A stretch of DNA of 64,000 bases, taken from the NCBI GenBank assembly GCA_964525995.1, contig CAZGIM010000004.1, positions 1-64,000 on the forward strand. The letters run 5' to 3'. Position 1 is the stretch's first letter. Every line of letters begins with the position of its first letter. The DNA is from CAIVAT01 sp964525995 (GTDB lineage Bacteria > Bacteroidota > Bacteroidia > Bacteroidales > FEN-979). Below the pieces are notes generated by a model. The model had not been told where the DNA came from, ran no database searches, and saw nothing but the letters and a program-made list of their open reading frames with translations. Of the stretch, positions 42,150 through 52,227 are shown one piece after another. The position numbers were made by a program, and so were the translations under genes.

Positions 42150-44996
42150 ATGGCTCTCAGTTGGAACGAAATAAAGGACCGCGCCATCCGCTTCTCCCGC
42201 GAATGGGAAGGAGAGTCGAGCGAGAAAGCGGAAGCCCGCACCTTCTGGGACCAGTTCTTCGACGTGTTCGGGGTGTCGCGCCGCAAGATCGCCTCGTTCG
42301 AAAAACCGGTGAAAAGAGCCGACGACAGTACCGGCTACATCGACCTGCTCTGGAAGGGAACCATCCTCGTCGAACACAAATCAAAAGGGAAGAGCCTCGA
42401 CAAGGCCTACAAGCAGGCCCTCGATTATTTCCCGGGACTGGCCGGTTACGAGCTCCCGAAATACGTGCTGGTCTCCGATTTCGCGAGGTTCAGGCTGTAC
42501 GACCTCGAAACCGACAGCCGCCTTGAGTTTGAGCTGAAGGATCTCTACCGGAATATCAAGGAATTCGGCTTCATCGCCGGCTACCAGAAACATGTATTCC
42601 GCGAGCAGGACCCGGTGAACATCCGCGCGGCGGAGCTGATGGGAAAACTGCACGACCGGCTCAAGTCGGTAGGATACGACGGCCATCCGCTCGAGGTCTA
42701 CCTGGTCAGGCTGCTCTTCTGCCTCTTTGCCGAGGATACGACGATCTTTGAACGCGACCAGTTCCGCGATTACATCGAAAACAAGACCCACGGCGACGGC
42801 AGCGACCTGGCGCAGCATCTCATGCACCTGTTTTATGTGCTGAATACGCCGCCCGAAAAACGGCTCACCAACCTCGATGAGGATCTGAACGCGTTTCCTT
42901 ATGTAAACGGAAAACTCTTCGACGAGACGCTGCCGCCGGCCTCCTTCGACCGGGCCATGCGCGACAACCTGCTCGAATGCACGGGCCTCGACTGGGGAAA
43001 AATCTCGCCCGCCATCTTCGGATCCCTCTTCCAAAGCGTGATGAATCCCGCCGAACGGCGCAACCTCGGGGCGCATTACACCTCCGAGAAGAACATCATG
43101 AAGGTGATTAAACCACTTTTCCTCGACGGACTGTGGAAGGAATTTGAAACGGTGAAAAACAACCGGAATCAGCTTATCCGGTTTCACGAGAAGATCGCTT
43201 CCCTGCGGTTTCTCGACCCCGCCTGCGGTTGCGGCAACTTCCTCGTGATCTCCTACCGCGAACTCCGGCTGCTTGAACTCGGGATCCTTCGCACCCTTCA
43301 GAAGGGACAGCAATTGTCGGACTTACAGGAACGGCTGAAACTCGATGTGGATCGTTTCTATGGCATTGAGATCGAAGAGTTCCCCTCGCAGATCGCACAG
43401 GTAGCCCTCTGGCTCATGGACCACCAGATGAACATGCAGTTCAGCGAAGAGTTCGGACAGTATTTCATCCGACTCCCGCTGCGTAAAAGTCCAAATATCG
43501 TCTGCGCCAACGCCCTGCGTCTCGACTGGCAAAGCCTCATCGATCCCATCCCCTGGGATAAAAAAGAGGCCCGCTTCGACTACATCTTCGGAAACCCGCC
43601 GTTCGTAGGGAAAAGCCTGATGAATGCCGCCCAGAAAGCCGACATGGAACGGGTTTTCACGGGCGTTCACGGCGCCGGGGTGCTCGATTTCGTCACGGCC
43701 TGGTACCTGAAAGCCGCAAAATACCTGACTACGCCGCATGATCCGGCACTTGCTCTTGCTCAAACCCGGTGCGCCTTCGTGTCGACCAACTCCATCGCCC
43801 AGGGAGAGCAGGTGGGCGTGCTGTGGAACGAACTCTTCAACCGCTATCATATCAAAATTCATTTTGCCCACCGCACCTTCAAATGGAGCAACGAAGCCCG
43901 TGGAAAAGCAGCCGTTCACGTTGTGATCGTCGGTTTCGCCGATTTCGACACCCGCGAAAAACGGATCTTCGAGTACCATGATATCAACGGCGAACCGCAT
44001 GAATCGGTGGTTTCGAACATCAATCCCTATTTAGTGGAGGGGAAGGATATGATACTGATCAAAAGAAGATTACCCATTTGCCGGGTTCCTGGTATCTCCT
44101 TTGGCAATATGCCTAACGATGATGGTAATTTTTTATTTACAGAGGCCGAAAAGATTGCTTTTACCGAGAAAGAACCTGGTTCTGTGGTATTTTTCAAACC
44201 TCTTCTGAGTGCGAGGGAATTTATCAATTCTGAAAACAGATGGTGCCTTTGGCTAAAGGATATAAATCCAAATGAAGTCCGGAATTTGCCTTCGGTCGTT
44301 GACAGAATTCAAAAAGTAAAAGAATACAGGGCAAAAAGTACCAGAAAGGAAACCCAAAAACTGGCCACATTCCCCACATTATTTGGTGAGATACGACAAC
44401 CTGATTCTGATTATATTTTATTTCCCCGTCATTCATCAGAAAATAGAAAATACATTCCCATCGGTTTCTTTTCAAATGATTATATAGTTGCCGACAGTTG
44501 CAATTCGATTCCAAATGCAACATTTTATCATTTTGGCGTCCTGACCTCCGAAATGCACCAGGTTTGGATCAAATATGTTTGTGGAAGGATTAAAAGCGAT
44601 TATCGTTATTCCAACGACATTGTCTACAATAACTTCCCCTGGCCCGAGAATCCGACGGAGAAGCAAAAGCAAGCGGTTGAGCAGGCAGCCCGCCGGGTGC
44701 TGGAAGTCCGGGAACGCTACCTGAATCCATCCCCCGATCCCGCTTGTCCGCCAGTCCACTCGTCCGCTTGTCCGCCAGTCCGCCACTCCTCCCTCGCCGA
44801 CCTCTACGACTCCCTCACTATGCCGCCCGATCTGGTAAAAGCGCACCAGGAGCTGGACCGGGCCGTCGATCTGTGCTACCGCCCGCAGCCTTTTCCCAAC
44901 GAAACCCGCCGAATCGAGTTTCTTTTTGAGTTGTACGGCCGGTACACGGCGGGACTGTTCGCGACAAAGAAGGGAAAGAAGGATCGGGAAGGGTGA
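42150..44996 (+). CDS. MmeI-like type IIL restriction-modification enzyme
   Basis: The 948-residue protein combines nuclease and methylase in one chain. The N-terminal PD-ExK nuclease has Asp65, Glu75 and Lys77 in GYIDLLWKGTILVEHKSKG, the D-x9-ExK spacing of MmeI. A helical spacer precedes the gamma-class N6-adenine methyltransferase: LGAHYTSE near 310, motif I DPACGCGNF near 355, and catalytic NPPF in FGNPPFVG near 480. The target-recognition region spans about 630-828 and is followed by a C-terminal helical part. Such enzymes cut outside their site and modify one strand. It stands alone, as type IIL enzymes do. Residues ~864-885 are a repetitive Pro/Cys/Ser linker. Confidence 0.88.
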   Translation: MALSWNEIKDRAIRFSREWEGESSEKAEARTFWDQFFDVFGVSRRKIASFEKPVKRADDSTGYIDLLWKGTILVEHKSKGKSLDKAYKQALDYFPGLAGYELPKYVLVSDFARFRLYDLETDSRLEFELKDLYRNIKEFGFIAGYQKHVFREQDPVNIRAAELMGKLHDRLKSVGYDGHPLEVYLVRLLFCLFAEDTTIFERDQFRDYIENKTHGDGSDLAQHLMHLFYVLNTPPEKRLTNLDEDLNAFPYVNGKLFDETLPPASFDRAMRDNLLECTGLDWGKISPAIFGSLFQSVMNPAERRNLGAHYTSEKNIMKVIKPLFLDGLWKEFETVKNNRNQLIRFHEKIASLRFLDPACGCGNFLVISYRELRLLELGILRTLQKGQQLSDLQERLKLDVDRFYGIEIEEFPSQIAQVALWLMDHQMNMQFSEEFGQYFIRLPLRKSPNIVCANALRLDWQSLIDPIPWDKKEARFDYIFGNPPFVGKSLMNAAQKADMERVFTGVHGAGVLDFVTAWYLKAAKYLTTPHDPALALAQTRCAFVSTNSIAQGEQVGVLWNELFNRYHIKIHFAHRTFKWSNEARGKAAVHVVIVGFADFDTREKRIFEYHDINGEPHESVVSNINPYLVEGKDMILIKRRLPICRVPGISFGNMPNDDGNFLFTEAEKIAFTEKEPGSVVFFKPLLSAREFINSENRWCLWLKDINPNEVRNLPSVVDRIQKVKEYRAKSTRKETQKLATFPTLFGEIRQPDSDYILFPRHSSENRKYIPIGFFSNDYIVADSCNSIPNATFYHFGVLTSEMHQVWIKYVCGRIKSDYRYSNDIVYNNFPWPENPTEKQKQAVEQAARRVLEVRERYLNPSPDPACPPVHSSACPPVRHSSLADLYDSLTMPPDLVKAHQELDRAVDLCYRPQPFPNETRRIEFLFELYGRYTAGLFATKKGKKDREG
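44741..44781 (+). repeat. 17-bp direct repeat inside the MmeI-like gene
   Basis: CGCTTGTCCGCCAGTCC occurs exactly at 44741-44757 and 44765-44781, encoding two ACPPV units. It makes a low-complexity linker between the target-recognition and C-terminal helical parts. Confidence 0.75.
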
Positions 44997-45120
44997 CGGG
45001 TTTGGTGTTTCGCGTTTGGCGTTTCGGGTTTCAAGATGCCGGGTCAGCTTTGTCCTTTTCATCCGGCAAATGATAAGGGTTCCCTGAAACTTTTATTTCC
45101 CTTGATATGTTTGATTTCCA

Positions 45121-48045
45121 TTAATTCACCGCCACGGAGTAGAGGAATTCCCAGCCCCAGCCGCCGGTCATTGGAAAATATACCGACCTGACGCCCATCT
45201 CGAAGGGATAGACAAACCTGAGCAGGTGAAAATCGAAGGTGAGTTCGGCGCCGGTCGACTGGTACCACAAGGGCGTCACTTCAGCCGCATGGCCGGCATC
45301 CGGACCGTACCATCCACAGGCAAAATCGTAAAAGAGGTTCATCTTTACCCGTTTGAGATAAATGACCGATCCGGCGCTGAGATCAGGATAAATCAACGGA
45401 AACTTGTAGTTGACTTTGCAACTCAGCAGGTCGGATTCGTCGAGGTCGCTGAATCCGCGCGGAAGTCCGATCAGGTCGGCATAGGAATAAACGAGGTTGT
45501 CCTTTTCGCGTGTTTGCTGGTAACCGGCATAAAGCCAGATTCCCTGGTGGCGGATGATACCGGGAAAGTAAAGGCTGACCTGTGCTGCGAGGATCGATCC
45601 CATGTTGTTGCTGCCAAAGGGTGAATGACGAAAATCGAGCCGGGCAACCTGACCCAGCCGCGGGTAGACATCCTTGGCATCCGATCGTTGGTACTGGCTT
45701 GCAGCAAGGCTGTAATCGAGGGTCTGGATCAGCCCGGTGGTGAATGTTTCGGGGGTGGAGGCATTGTGGCGGATTCCGATCAGGGTGGTACCGACCGATG
45801 GGGTCAGATAACGCGAATAGCGGCCGTGAGAGAAGTTCCACGGGATGGAGGCGTGGAATTTCAGGTTGCTTTCCTGCCAGGTAAACCGTCGCTTTTCGGA
45901 AGAGCCCTGAACGCGGGCCCAGGCTGCCCGGTTGCCGATGTCGAATTGCAGGTTCAGCGCGGGATACCACCCTTCGTAACTGAACCCGGCAAAAAACTTT
46001 CCGGTACGCTCGTTCAGGTCATACTCCCATCCGGCTTGTGCCGTCATGGTACTCTGCAGGTTCTGCGAAAGCGCCATGACACCGGGTTTAAGCTCCAGGT
46101 TTCCCGCATCGATCGACAGGGGCGCCCAACTGTGCGGGGTGAACAAATGGAGAAATTTGGAATATTTCGTTACCGGATGGAGGGCGCCGACGATGGTATC
46201 ACGCTCCAGACCAGCATCGTTCAAACTGTTTAATTTCCAGATATTGCGCCGGAGCACACTGTCCTGGATGTTGACCCGTTCCTGTTGGGCGAGCGTTTCA
46301 CTCAGCCCTGCCGGGCGATCGGTAATGCTGTCGATGGGGATCCAGCCGGCGGGATCGATCGGGGTTTCGGCCACCATCGCGCCGTCGGAGGTATAATCGG
46401 ACCAGATCATGGTCTTTTGATCCTCCGAAAGATGTGGATGGTATGCGGCAAAACGGGAGGAGGTCACACGGAAGATGGCGGATGAAGCGGTATCAACAGC
46501 AAAAATGTTTGCCATTCCTGCATGGCTCATACTAAACAGGATGTATTGTTTGTAGAACCTTGACGGGCCGGTGATTTCGTTGTACTGAAACGGAACGACA
46601 TTCCGGATGACGCCGGTTCGGGTGTCGAGAATCGCGACTACTGCGCCCTGAGCCGAAAGCAGGGTGAACACAAGTTTATGTCCGTCGGGCGACCAGCCGG
46701 GACTCATCACTGTTGATCCTTCGGGAATGGAGAATGTCGTCATGACCTTTCCGGATGGGATTTCGATCAGGTCGATGCGGCATTGGTTTTCGGGGGAGAT
46801 GTACACCGCTGCCAACCTCTTTCCGTCGGGTGAAACCGCGGGTGCAAAATAGCGCGAACGGTGCGTTAATTCTGATATTTTACCACTTCCGGAGTGATAC
46901 AGCCGGATCCGGGAGTAACCCAGGTTTTGCCACCGGTGTCCGCGTTCAAATTCCGACCAGGCGAGCCAGCCGCCGCCGCAGGAGAGGGAACCGTCGATAT
47001 GTGATCCGGGTGTCAGCACGATTTTTTCCTTCCCGGTATTCCGGTTGATGCTGACAAAACGGGTCACATCATCCATTGATACTTTCTCGGCGACGATGGT
47101 CGAATCGGTGAAAAACAGCGGTTGGTTGTAGCTGGCGTAATTTTTCCGGTCACGTTTCGTGATCATCCGGTATGCCGTTGGGCGTAGGGCATCGGATTGC
47201 TTTTTCCATCCCGAATCGAGCGCCTGCAACGACTGCCTGTACAACTGAACTTTCCACAGTCCGGTCGACTTGCGGACACCGCTGTTGAACGGAACGAACA
47301 TAAAGGGGTATTTTGCCGTACGGTCGAGGGCTTCATTCCAGACGCCGGCTCCATACTGTTTTCTGGCCTGACCCACGATGAAATAGCCGAGGGAGTAAGC
47401 GTCGGGGGTAAAGGTTTTATACGATCCCAGGGTGGCCTTATCGTACGAATAGGCTCCTTTTTCGAGGAGCTGGGCACGCAGGGTACTTTCAAAAAGCGCC
47501 GATCTTCCCCGGCCGGTCTTTGAAAGCGCGGTTTCGGTCACCGTCGCATCGCCTTCGAGAAACCAGGCCGGAATGTACAATCCCAAAATACCACCGGTGA
47601 TCTGTTCGCCGAAAAGATAGTACAGAACCTTTGAGAATCCGCGGTTGATCTTGCTTATCTGTACAGCATGGCGGTACTCGTGGATGGCTAATTGCTCAAG
47701 CCACTCTTCGGCATAGCTTTGCTGGGGCGGGCAGGTATAGAGTTCGATCCGCTTGGGAGCCCACACCGTGATCCCGTTTGAAAGGGTCGACCGGGTATGA
47801 AGGATAATGGGAACGCGGGGCGTTTTCGCGGTCAGAGAGGCTGTTTCGTGCCTGACAACCAGATCCATGATGTTGGCCAGGTACTGCGCTTTATGTTCAA
47901 AGGAAGCGGGAAAAATGATCTTGTACGCCGGCGTTTTGATCTGCTTCCACCGCAGGGATGCAGGGTCCTGACCTGTGCTGAAATACTGTCCGGAACCGTT
48001 GATTATGAAAGAAAAGAGAAGAATAACGGTTCCACGGATTTTCAT
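45121..48045 (-). CDS. Outer-membrane protein: gluzincin-like domain, TolB-type propeller, beta-barrel
   Basis: The 974-residue protein has a signal peptide, then a peptidase-MA-like domain (about 25-260) with the motif AIHEYRHAVQ (HExxH) and a following PAWFLEGDATVTETAL with a possible third zinc ligand. A TolB/WD40-like propeller (about 330-590) shows repeats such as VSPDGKRLAAVYIS and WSPDGHKLVFTLL. A long beta-strand-rich C-terminal region of about 330 residues alternates like an outer-membrane barrel. Proteins of this build are common in Bacteroidota and are of unknown function. It follows the third PKD adhesin by 52 bases and could be co-transcribed. Confidence 0.7.
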   Translation of the reverse strand: MKIRGTVILLFSFIINGSGQYFSTGQDPASLRWKQIKTPAYKIIFPASFEHKAQYLANIMDLVVRHETASLTAKTPRVPIILHTRSTLSNGITVWAPKRIELYTCPPQQSYAEEWLEQLAIHEYRHAVQISKINRGFSKVLYYLFGEQITGGILGLYIPAWFLEGDATVTETALSKTGRGRSALFESTLRAQLLEKGAYSYDKATLGSYKTFTPDAYSLGYFIVGQARKQYGAGVWNEALDRTAKYPFMFVPFNSGVRKSTGLWKVQLYRQSLQALDSGWKKQSDALRPTAYRMITKRDRKNYASYNQPLFFTDSTIVAEKVSMDDVTRFVSINRNTGKEKIVLTPGSHIDGSLSCGGGWLAWSEFERGHRWQNLGYSRIRLYHSGSGKISELTHRSRYFAPAVSPDGKRLAAVYISPENQCRIDLIEIPSGKVMTTFSIPEGSTVMSPGWSPDGHKLVFTLLSAQGAVVAILDTRTGVIRNVVPFQYNEITGPSRFYKQYILFSMSHAGMANIFAVDTASSAIFRVTSSRFAAYHPHLSEDQKTMIWSDYTSDGAMVAETPIDPAGWIPIDSITDRPAGLSETLAQQERVNIQDSVLRRNIWKLNSLNDAGLERDTIVGALHPVTKYSKFLHLFTPHSWAPLSIDAGNLELKPGVMALSQNLQSTMTAQAGWEYDLNERTGKFFAGFSYEGWYPALNLQFDIGNRAAWARVQGSSEKRRFTWQESNLKFHASIPWNFSHGRYSRYLTPSVGTTLIGIRHNASTPETFTTGLIQTLDYSLAASQYQRSDAKDVYPRLGQVARLDFRHSPFGSNNMGSILAAQVSLYFPGIIRHQGIWLYAGYQQTREKDNLVYSYADLIGLPRGFSDLDESDLLSCKVNYKFPLIYPDLSAGSVIYLKRVKMNLFYDFACGWYGPDAGHAAEVTPLWYQSTGAELTFDFHLLRFVYPFEMGVRSVYFPMTGGWGWEFLYSVAVN

Positions 48046-48097
48046 CAGTCATCGGGTAATGTCCCGGCCGGATCTGAATTGCATTTCAGACAGACCG

Positions 48098-51000
48098 TCA
48101 GCGACAAACAACAAAATGTTTTATTACCTGTTTTTCACTTCCCCTCACAACAGCCGTGTACAAACCGGCAGGCAGACCGGGCAGCGCCACGTGGCGTTCG
48201 ATGGCGCCGGCGGGGATGTCCTCATCTGTACGGAAAATGACCGATCCGATCGCGTTGATCACTTCGATAACCACTGATTCCGACTTGTTCCATCCCCCTT
48301 TAATTGTGAATTTCCCGTCGTTGGGCACAGGGAATAGGGCAAGCGGGTCGTTGACCTGTTCTGCAATTCCGGTTACGATTACAAAGATATGGTTGGAGGT
48401 ATCTGTGATCCCGTACCGGGTCACTTCAGTCCAGTACCACCCGTCGGTTAATGCCTGGTGAACCGGACCTGTTGCGCCCTGGATAGCGGAACCATCCAGA
48501 TACCATTGATTTCCGATCGGATGGTTGCTGAACAGCAGGTCGAACGATTGCGTGATATAGGGTTTTTCGGGCGGCGCCGTGATAATCAGGGCAAACGCGG
48601 GAGAAGAAATTCCCGTGCCGCAACTGTTGACGCCCTTGACGCTGATATTTCCCGATACGGCTGTTGAAGCGAAATTCACAGTCACTGACCGGGTGTTGGC
48701 GCCAGCCACGATGGATGCGCCTGCCGGGAAACTCCAGGAATAGGTTAACGCGCCGGCGATTGATGCTACCTCATAATGGATGCCGGCGGCTCCGTAAGCA
48801 ACTGAATCGAGGCCCAGGATCGGACCGGCGGCTGCAGGCAGGTTGGTAACCGTAACGGCGAGGGGAGGAGAGAGGGGACCGCTGCCGCATGCGTTATAAC
48901 CGGAGACGGAGATATTTCCCGATTGTGCGGTCGGGCCAAAATTGACTGTAATAAACCGCGTACCGCTGCCGGAAGCGATGGTTGCTCCGGGGGGCAGGTT
49001 CCAAAGGTAAGAGATGGCCCCTGCAACCGAATCGACTGAGTAGACGACTCCGCTGGTTCCGGCGCAGACTGAATTGGCGCCGGTGATTGCTCCGGCGGAA
49101 CCCGGTGGCGTTTTTACAGTCAGGTTCAGGGTGGAAGGGATTGCGGCGGTACATCCGGCCGAATTATAGTTGACGCCGATCCATTGCGCCCCGCTTCCGT
49201 ACCAGGTAACATTCACCTGGTTGGTAGCGGCGCCCGAGGTGATCAGTCCGCCTGCCGACAGGGTCCATTGATAGCCCGTCATTCCCGGTTCGGTGGAATA
49301 GGAATAATTTCCAGAATTGGCGCAGGGCGTCGTATTTCCGAGGATCGACGGGGTAGGAGGCGGAGTGACCGTCACGGTTTTTGATCCCGGCGTCGTGCTC
49401 GTGCAGCCGGAGGGGTTGGAATAGGAAACGCTGATGTTCTGGGTTCCGGCTACGATCCAGGTGACTGTAACGGTATTGCTCGTGGTTCCGGAGGTGATGA
49501 TCCCTCCCGGGGAGATGGTCCACTGGTAGTTTGTCATCCCGGCGGCAGTGGCATAAAAGTGTCCGGAAGTGCCTGTACAGGCGGCAGCCGGCCCGGTGAT
49601 GGCCGGTGATGCGTTCGCGCTAACCGTGACCGGGTAAACCGTGGGTGTTGCCGTGGTGCAACCGATCTGGTTAACATAGGTAAGACTAACCGATCGTTGT
49701 CCTGCCGTATTCCAGGTTACGCTGATGGTGTCGGAGCCTCCTCCGGAGTTTATGGTTCCGCCGGGCGACACCGCCCAGACATAAAGGTTCATGTAGGGAT
49801 CGGTGGTGTATATGTGGCCGGATGTGGCAGCACAGGCGGCAGTTGGTCCCGAAATGACCGGAACCGGCCGGGGATAGACGGTTACGGGATACAAGGTCGC
49901 GGAACCGGCCGGGCATCCGAAGCTGTTGTTGTAATTCACCTGAACATGCTGGTTCCCTCCGGTATTCCATTTAACCGTCACCGTATTGCTGGTCGGGGTG
50001 CCTCCGGCGGTGATCGCCCCACCCGGAGAAACACTCCAGGAGTAGCCGGTCATTCCCGGATCGGTTGTGTAGATGTTGCCTGTAGTGCCGGCGCAGACTG
50101 CGTTGGGGCCCGATAGACCCGGGGTTGGCTGGGGATTCACCGTGACCGTGTACAGGGTCGGGTTAAGGGCCGGACAGCCAACGGAGTTGTTATAGTTCAC
50201 GCCAACGGTTTGCTGACCCGCTGAAGTCCAGTTGATGGTAGCCGTTGAACTGGTCGGGGTTCCCCCCGCGGTGATGATGCCTCCGGTGACCGACCACGTG
50301 TAGTTACTCATCCCCGGCTGGGTGGTATAAACATTCCCGGTCGATCCGGCACAGGCCGTGGAGGGTCCGCTCAGTGTGGGTGAGGGACGTTGGTTGACCG
50401 TAACGGTTTTGATGACGGGCGCAGCCGGAATGCACCCCGTCGGGGTGGTGTAGCTGATGCTGACTGTCTGCGCTCCGGTAGCGTTCCAGACCACCGTGAC
50501 ACTGTTGCTGGTTGATGTTCCTCCTCCCGTGATCATCCCGCCGGCTGTGACATTCCAGACATAATTGACCATCCCCGCCTCGGTTGTATAGGTGTAAGGG
50601 GTGGTGTTCACGCAGCCGGTTGCCGACCCCGACAGGGTAGGTACCGGAATGGGATTTACTGTTACCGGGAATTGGGTTGCCGTTTGGGATGTACAACCGT
50701 TGGAGTTGGTGAAATTCACGCTGACCGACTGGGCGCCAGCCGTGTTCCATTTAACGGTGATGCTGTTGCTGGTCCCGGTTCCGCCGGCGGTGATGGTTCC
50801 GCCGGCCGAGACGCTCCACTGGTAGTTTGTCATGCCCGCCTGTGTGGTGTAAACATTTCCAGGTGTTCCGGCGCAGACCGATGACGGGCCGGTGATGTTT
50901 GGTTGCGGATTCGGATTTACGGTCACCGGAAAGGTTACGGGTGTGGCGGCTGTACAACCGCCGGCATTGGCGTAGTTCACCATAACGGCATCGCTTCCCG

Positions 51001-52210
51001 CCGTATTCCAGGTGACGGTGATGGCATTGGTTCCTGATCCGGAAGTGATGGTACCGCCGGATGTTACGTTCCACTGGTAGTTGGTCATACCTGCCTGTGT
51101 GGTGTATATCTTTCCCGCGATGCCGGCACAACTGCTTGCCGGCCCGGTGATCGTGGGAACAGGCCGGGGACTGATGGTGACCGGGAAGGTCGACACGGTT
51201 CCGTCTCCGCAGGAATTTGATCCGTAAACCGTGATGTTGCCTGCCTGGGCCGTAGCTCCTGCCGAAACGGTGATGGCGTTGGTATTGGCGCCCGATATTA
51301 TGGTGAATCCGGAAGGCAGCGACCACACGTAGGAGGTGGCGCCGACGATGGAGGGAACGGAATATATTAATCCGGTAGATGACTGGCATACAGCCGCGGT
51401 TCCGGTGATGGCGCCGGCCGGTCCGGGAAGGATACATCCCGTAAGGACAATCTTACTGTTGGAAGCCGGAATCACGCTGAGGGTGTTGTTGGGGGTGGAG
51501 CTGAAAGTCGCCGTGTTTGCACTTTGTTGAGTCAGCAACTGCGAAGCAACAGGAGGAACCGACATCAGCGAGTCGTTGATCCCGCAAGTGTAGCTCGGGG
51601 AGGACCCGGAAGCGAGCATTGTACCATAGATGAATTCAATAGTCGCATCGGCTTCATGAAGCCTGATCTGGAAATTCACATGATCGGCATTGATCCCTTC
51701 AAATGAAAAATGCACCCATTCCAGTGTAAATACATGATTTCCTGCGGTTCCGATAGTTTCGTATTTCACGGCGTTGTTCAGCGTATACCCCCAGGTGATC
51801 ATCAGATCATCATAAAACGGGGCAAGGGCAAGAAGGGTCCCGTCGGGCGGTGGTACCGAAAATGCGGCGTTGTCGGAGCCGTAAGGCCTTTGCTGGTAAC
51901 CGGCTGCGGTATTGCTCGAGAAGTCGACAAACCCGTTGGTGGAAACGCTCAACTGGGTGTACAGCTTTCCCAGGTAATTAAACGAAAAACCGATCGGAAT
52001 GGGGTAACTCCTGTTATTTCCCGTGTTTTCACCGGCGCGCCATGCGGTGACCGCGATTCCGGTGGCATCAATGGAATTGAAGGTGATCCCGGTTTCCCGT
52101 GTCGGTGTATAAACGGCCACACCTTGTGCCACCAATCCCGTCGGGGTCAGGGTAAGAAGGAAAAGCAGGAGAGAGATGTAATTTTTCCCGAAGTTCATGT
52201 TGCTCTTCAT
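48098..52210 (-). CDS. Giant T9SS-sorted adhesin with about 11 PKD-like repeats
   Basis: The preferred start (52210, MKSNMNFGKNYISLLLFLL) leaves a 17-base gap from the upstream gene; an ATG at 52261 would overlap it. After the signal peptide comes a beta-rich domain of about 220 residues. About 11 repeats of 80-85 residues follow (ITGPASSCAGIAGKIYTTQ ... YQWNVTSGGTITSGSGTNAI type), matching PKD-like modules. Then come an Ig-like domain with GNQWYLDGSAIQGATG and a sorting domain (LALFPVPNDGKFTIKG ... LPAGLYTAVVRG). Each repeat keeps a Cys near the start (VCAG) and most keep one near the end (GC). Likely a stalk-like surface adhesin. Confidence 0.8.
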   Translation of the reverse strand: MKSNMNFGKNYISLLLFLLTLTPTGLVAQGVAVYTPTRETGITFNSIDATGIAVTAWRAGENTGNNRSYPIPIGFSFNYLGKLYTQLSVSTNGFVDFSSNTAAGYQQRPYGSDNAAFSVPPPDGTLLALAPFYDDLMITWGYTLNNAVKYETIGTAGNHVFTLEWVHFSFEGINADHVNFQIRLHEADATIEFIYGTMLASGSSPSYTCGINDSLMSVPPVASQLLTQQSANTATFSSTPNNTLSVIPASNSKIVLTGCILPGPAGAITGTAAVCQSSTGLIYSVPSIVGATSYVWSLPSGFTIISGANTNAITVSAGATAQAGNITVYGSNSCGDGTVSTFPVTISPRPVPTITGPASSCAGIAGKIYTTQAGMTNYQWNVTSGGTITSGSGTNAITVTWNTAGSDAVMVNYANAGGCTAATPVTFPVTVNPNPQPNITGPSSVCAGTPGNVYTTQAGMTNYQWSVSAGGTITAGGTGTSNSITVKWNTAGAQSVSVNFTNSNGCTSQTATQFPVTVNPIPVPTLSGSATGCVNTTPYTYTTEAGMVNYVWNVTAGGMITGGGTSTSNSVTVVWNATGAQTVSISYTTPTGCIPAAPVIKTVTVNQRPSPTLSGPSTACAGSTGNVYTTQPGMSNYTWSVTGGIITAGGTPTSSTATINWTSAGQQTVGVNYNNSVGCPALNPTLYTVTVNPQPTPGLSGPNAVCAGTTGNIYTTDPGMTGYSWSVSPGGAITAGGTPTSNTVTVKWNTGGNQHVQVNYNNSFGCPAGSATLYPVTVYPRPVPVISGPTAACAATSGHIYTTDPYMNLYVWAVSPGGTINSGGGSDTISVTWNTAGQRSVSLTYVNQIGCTTATPTVYPVTVSANASPAITGPAAACTGTSGHFYATAAGMTNYQWTISPGGIITSGTTSNTVTVTWIVAGTQNISVSYSNPSGCTSTTPGSKTVTVTPPPTPSILGNTTPCANSGNYSYSTEPGMTGYQWTLSAGGLITSGAATNQVNVTWYGSGAQWIGVNYNSAGCTAAIPSTLNLTVKTPPGSAGAITGANSVCAGTSGVVYSVDSVAGAISYLWNLPPGATIASGSGTRFITVNFGPTAQSGNISVSGYNACGSGPLSPPLAVTVTNLPAAAGPILGLDSVAYGAAGIHYEVASIAGALTYSWSFPAGASIVAGANTRSVTVNFASTAVSGNISVKGVNSCGTGISSPAFALIITAPPEKPYITQSFDLLFSNHPIGNQWYLDGSAIQGATGPVHQALTDGWYWTEVTRYGITDTSNHIFVIVTGIAEQVNDPLALFPVPNDGKFTIKGGWNKSESVVIEVINAIGSVIFRTDEDIPAGAIERHVALPGLPAGLYTAVVRGSEKQVIKHFVVCR

Positions 52211-52227
52211 TGAAAGCGATGATTGAA

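Noticed and set aside
42381..43313. 310-codon minus-strand frame opposite the MmeI-like gene
   Set aside because: Typical antisense artefact of GC-rich coding DNA; the plus strand carries all catalytic motifs.
44741..44781. CRISPR-like repeat
   Set aside because: Only two 17-bp units in a coding frame, with no spacers of regular length and no cas genes in the window.
50751..51437. Long alternative frames within the PKD repeats
   Set aside because: Arg/His-rich shadow frames created by repetitive coding sequence, with no recognisable protein features.
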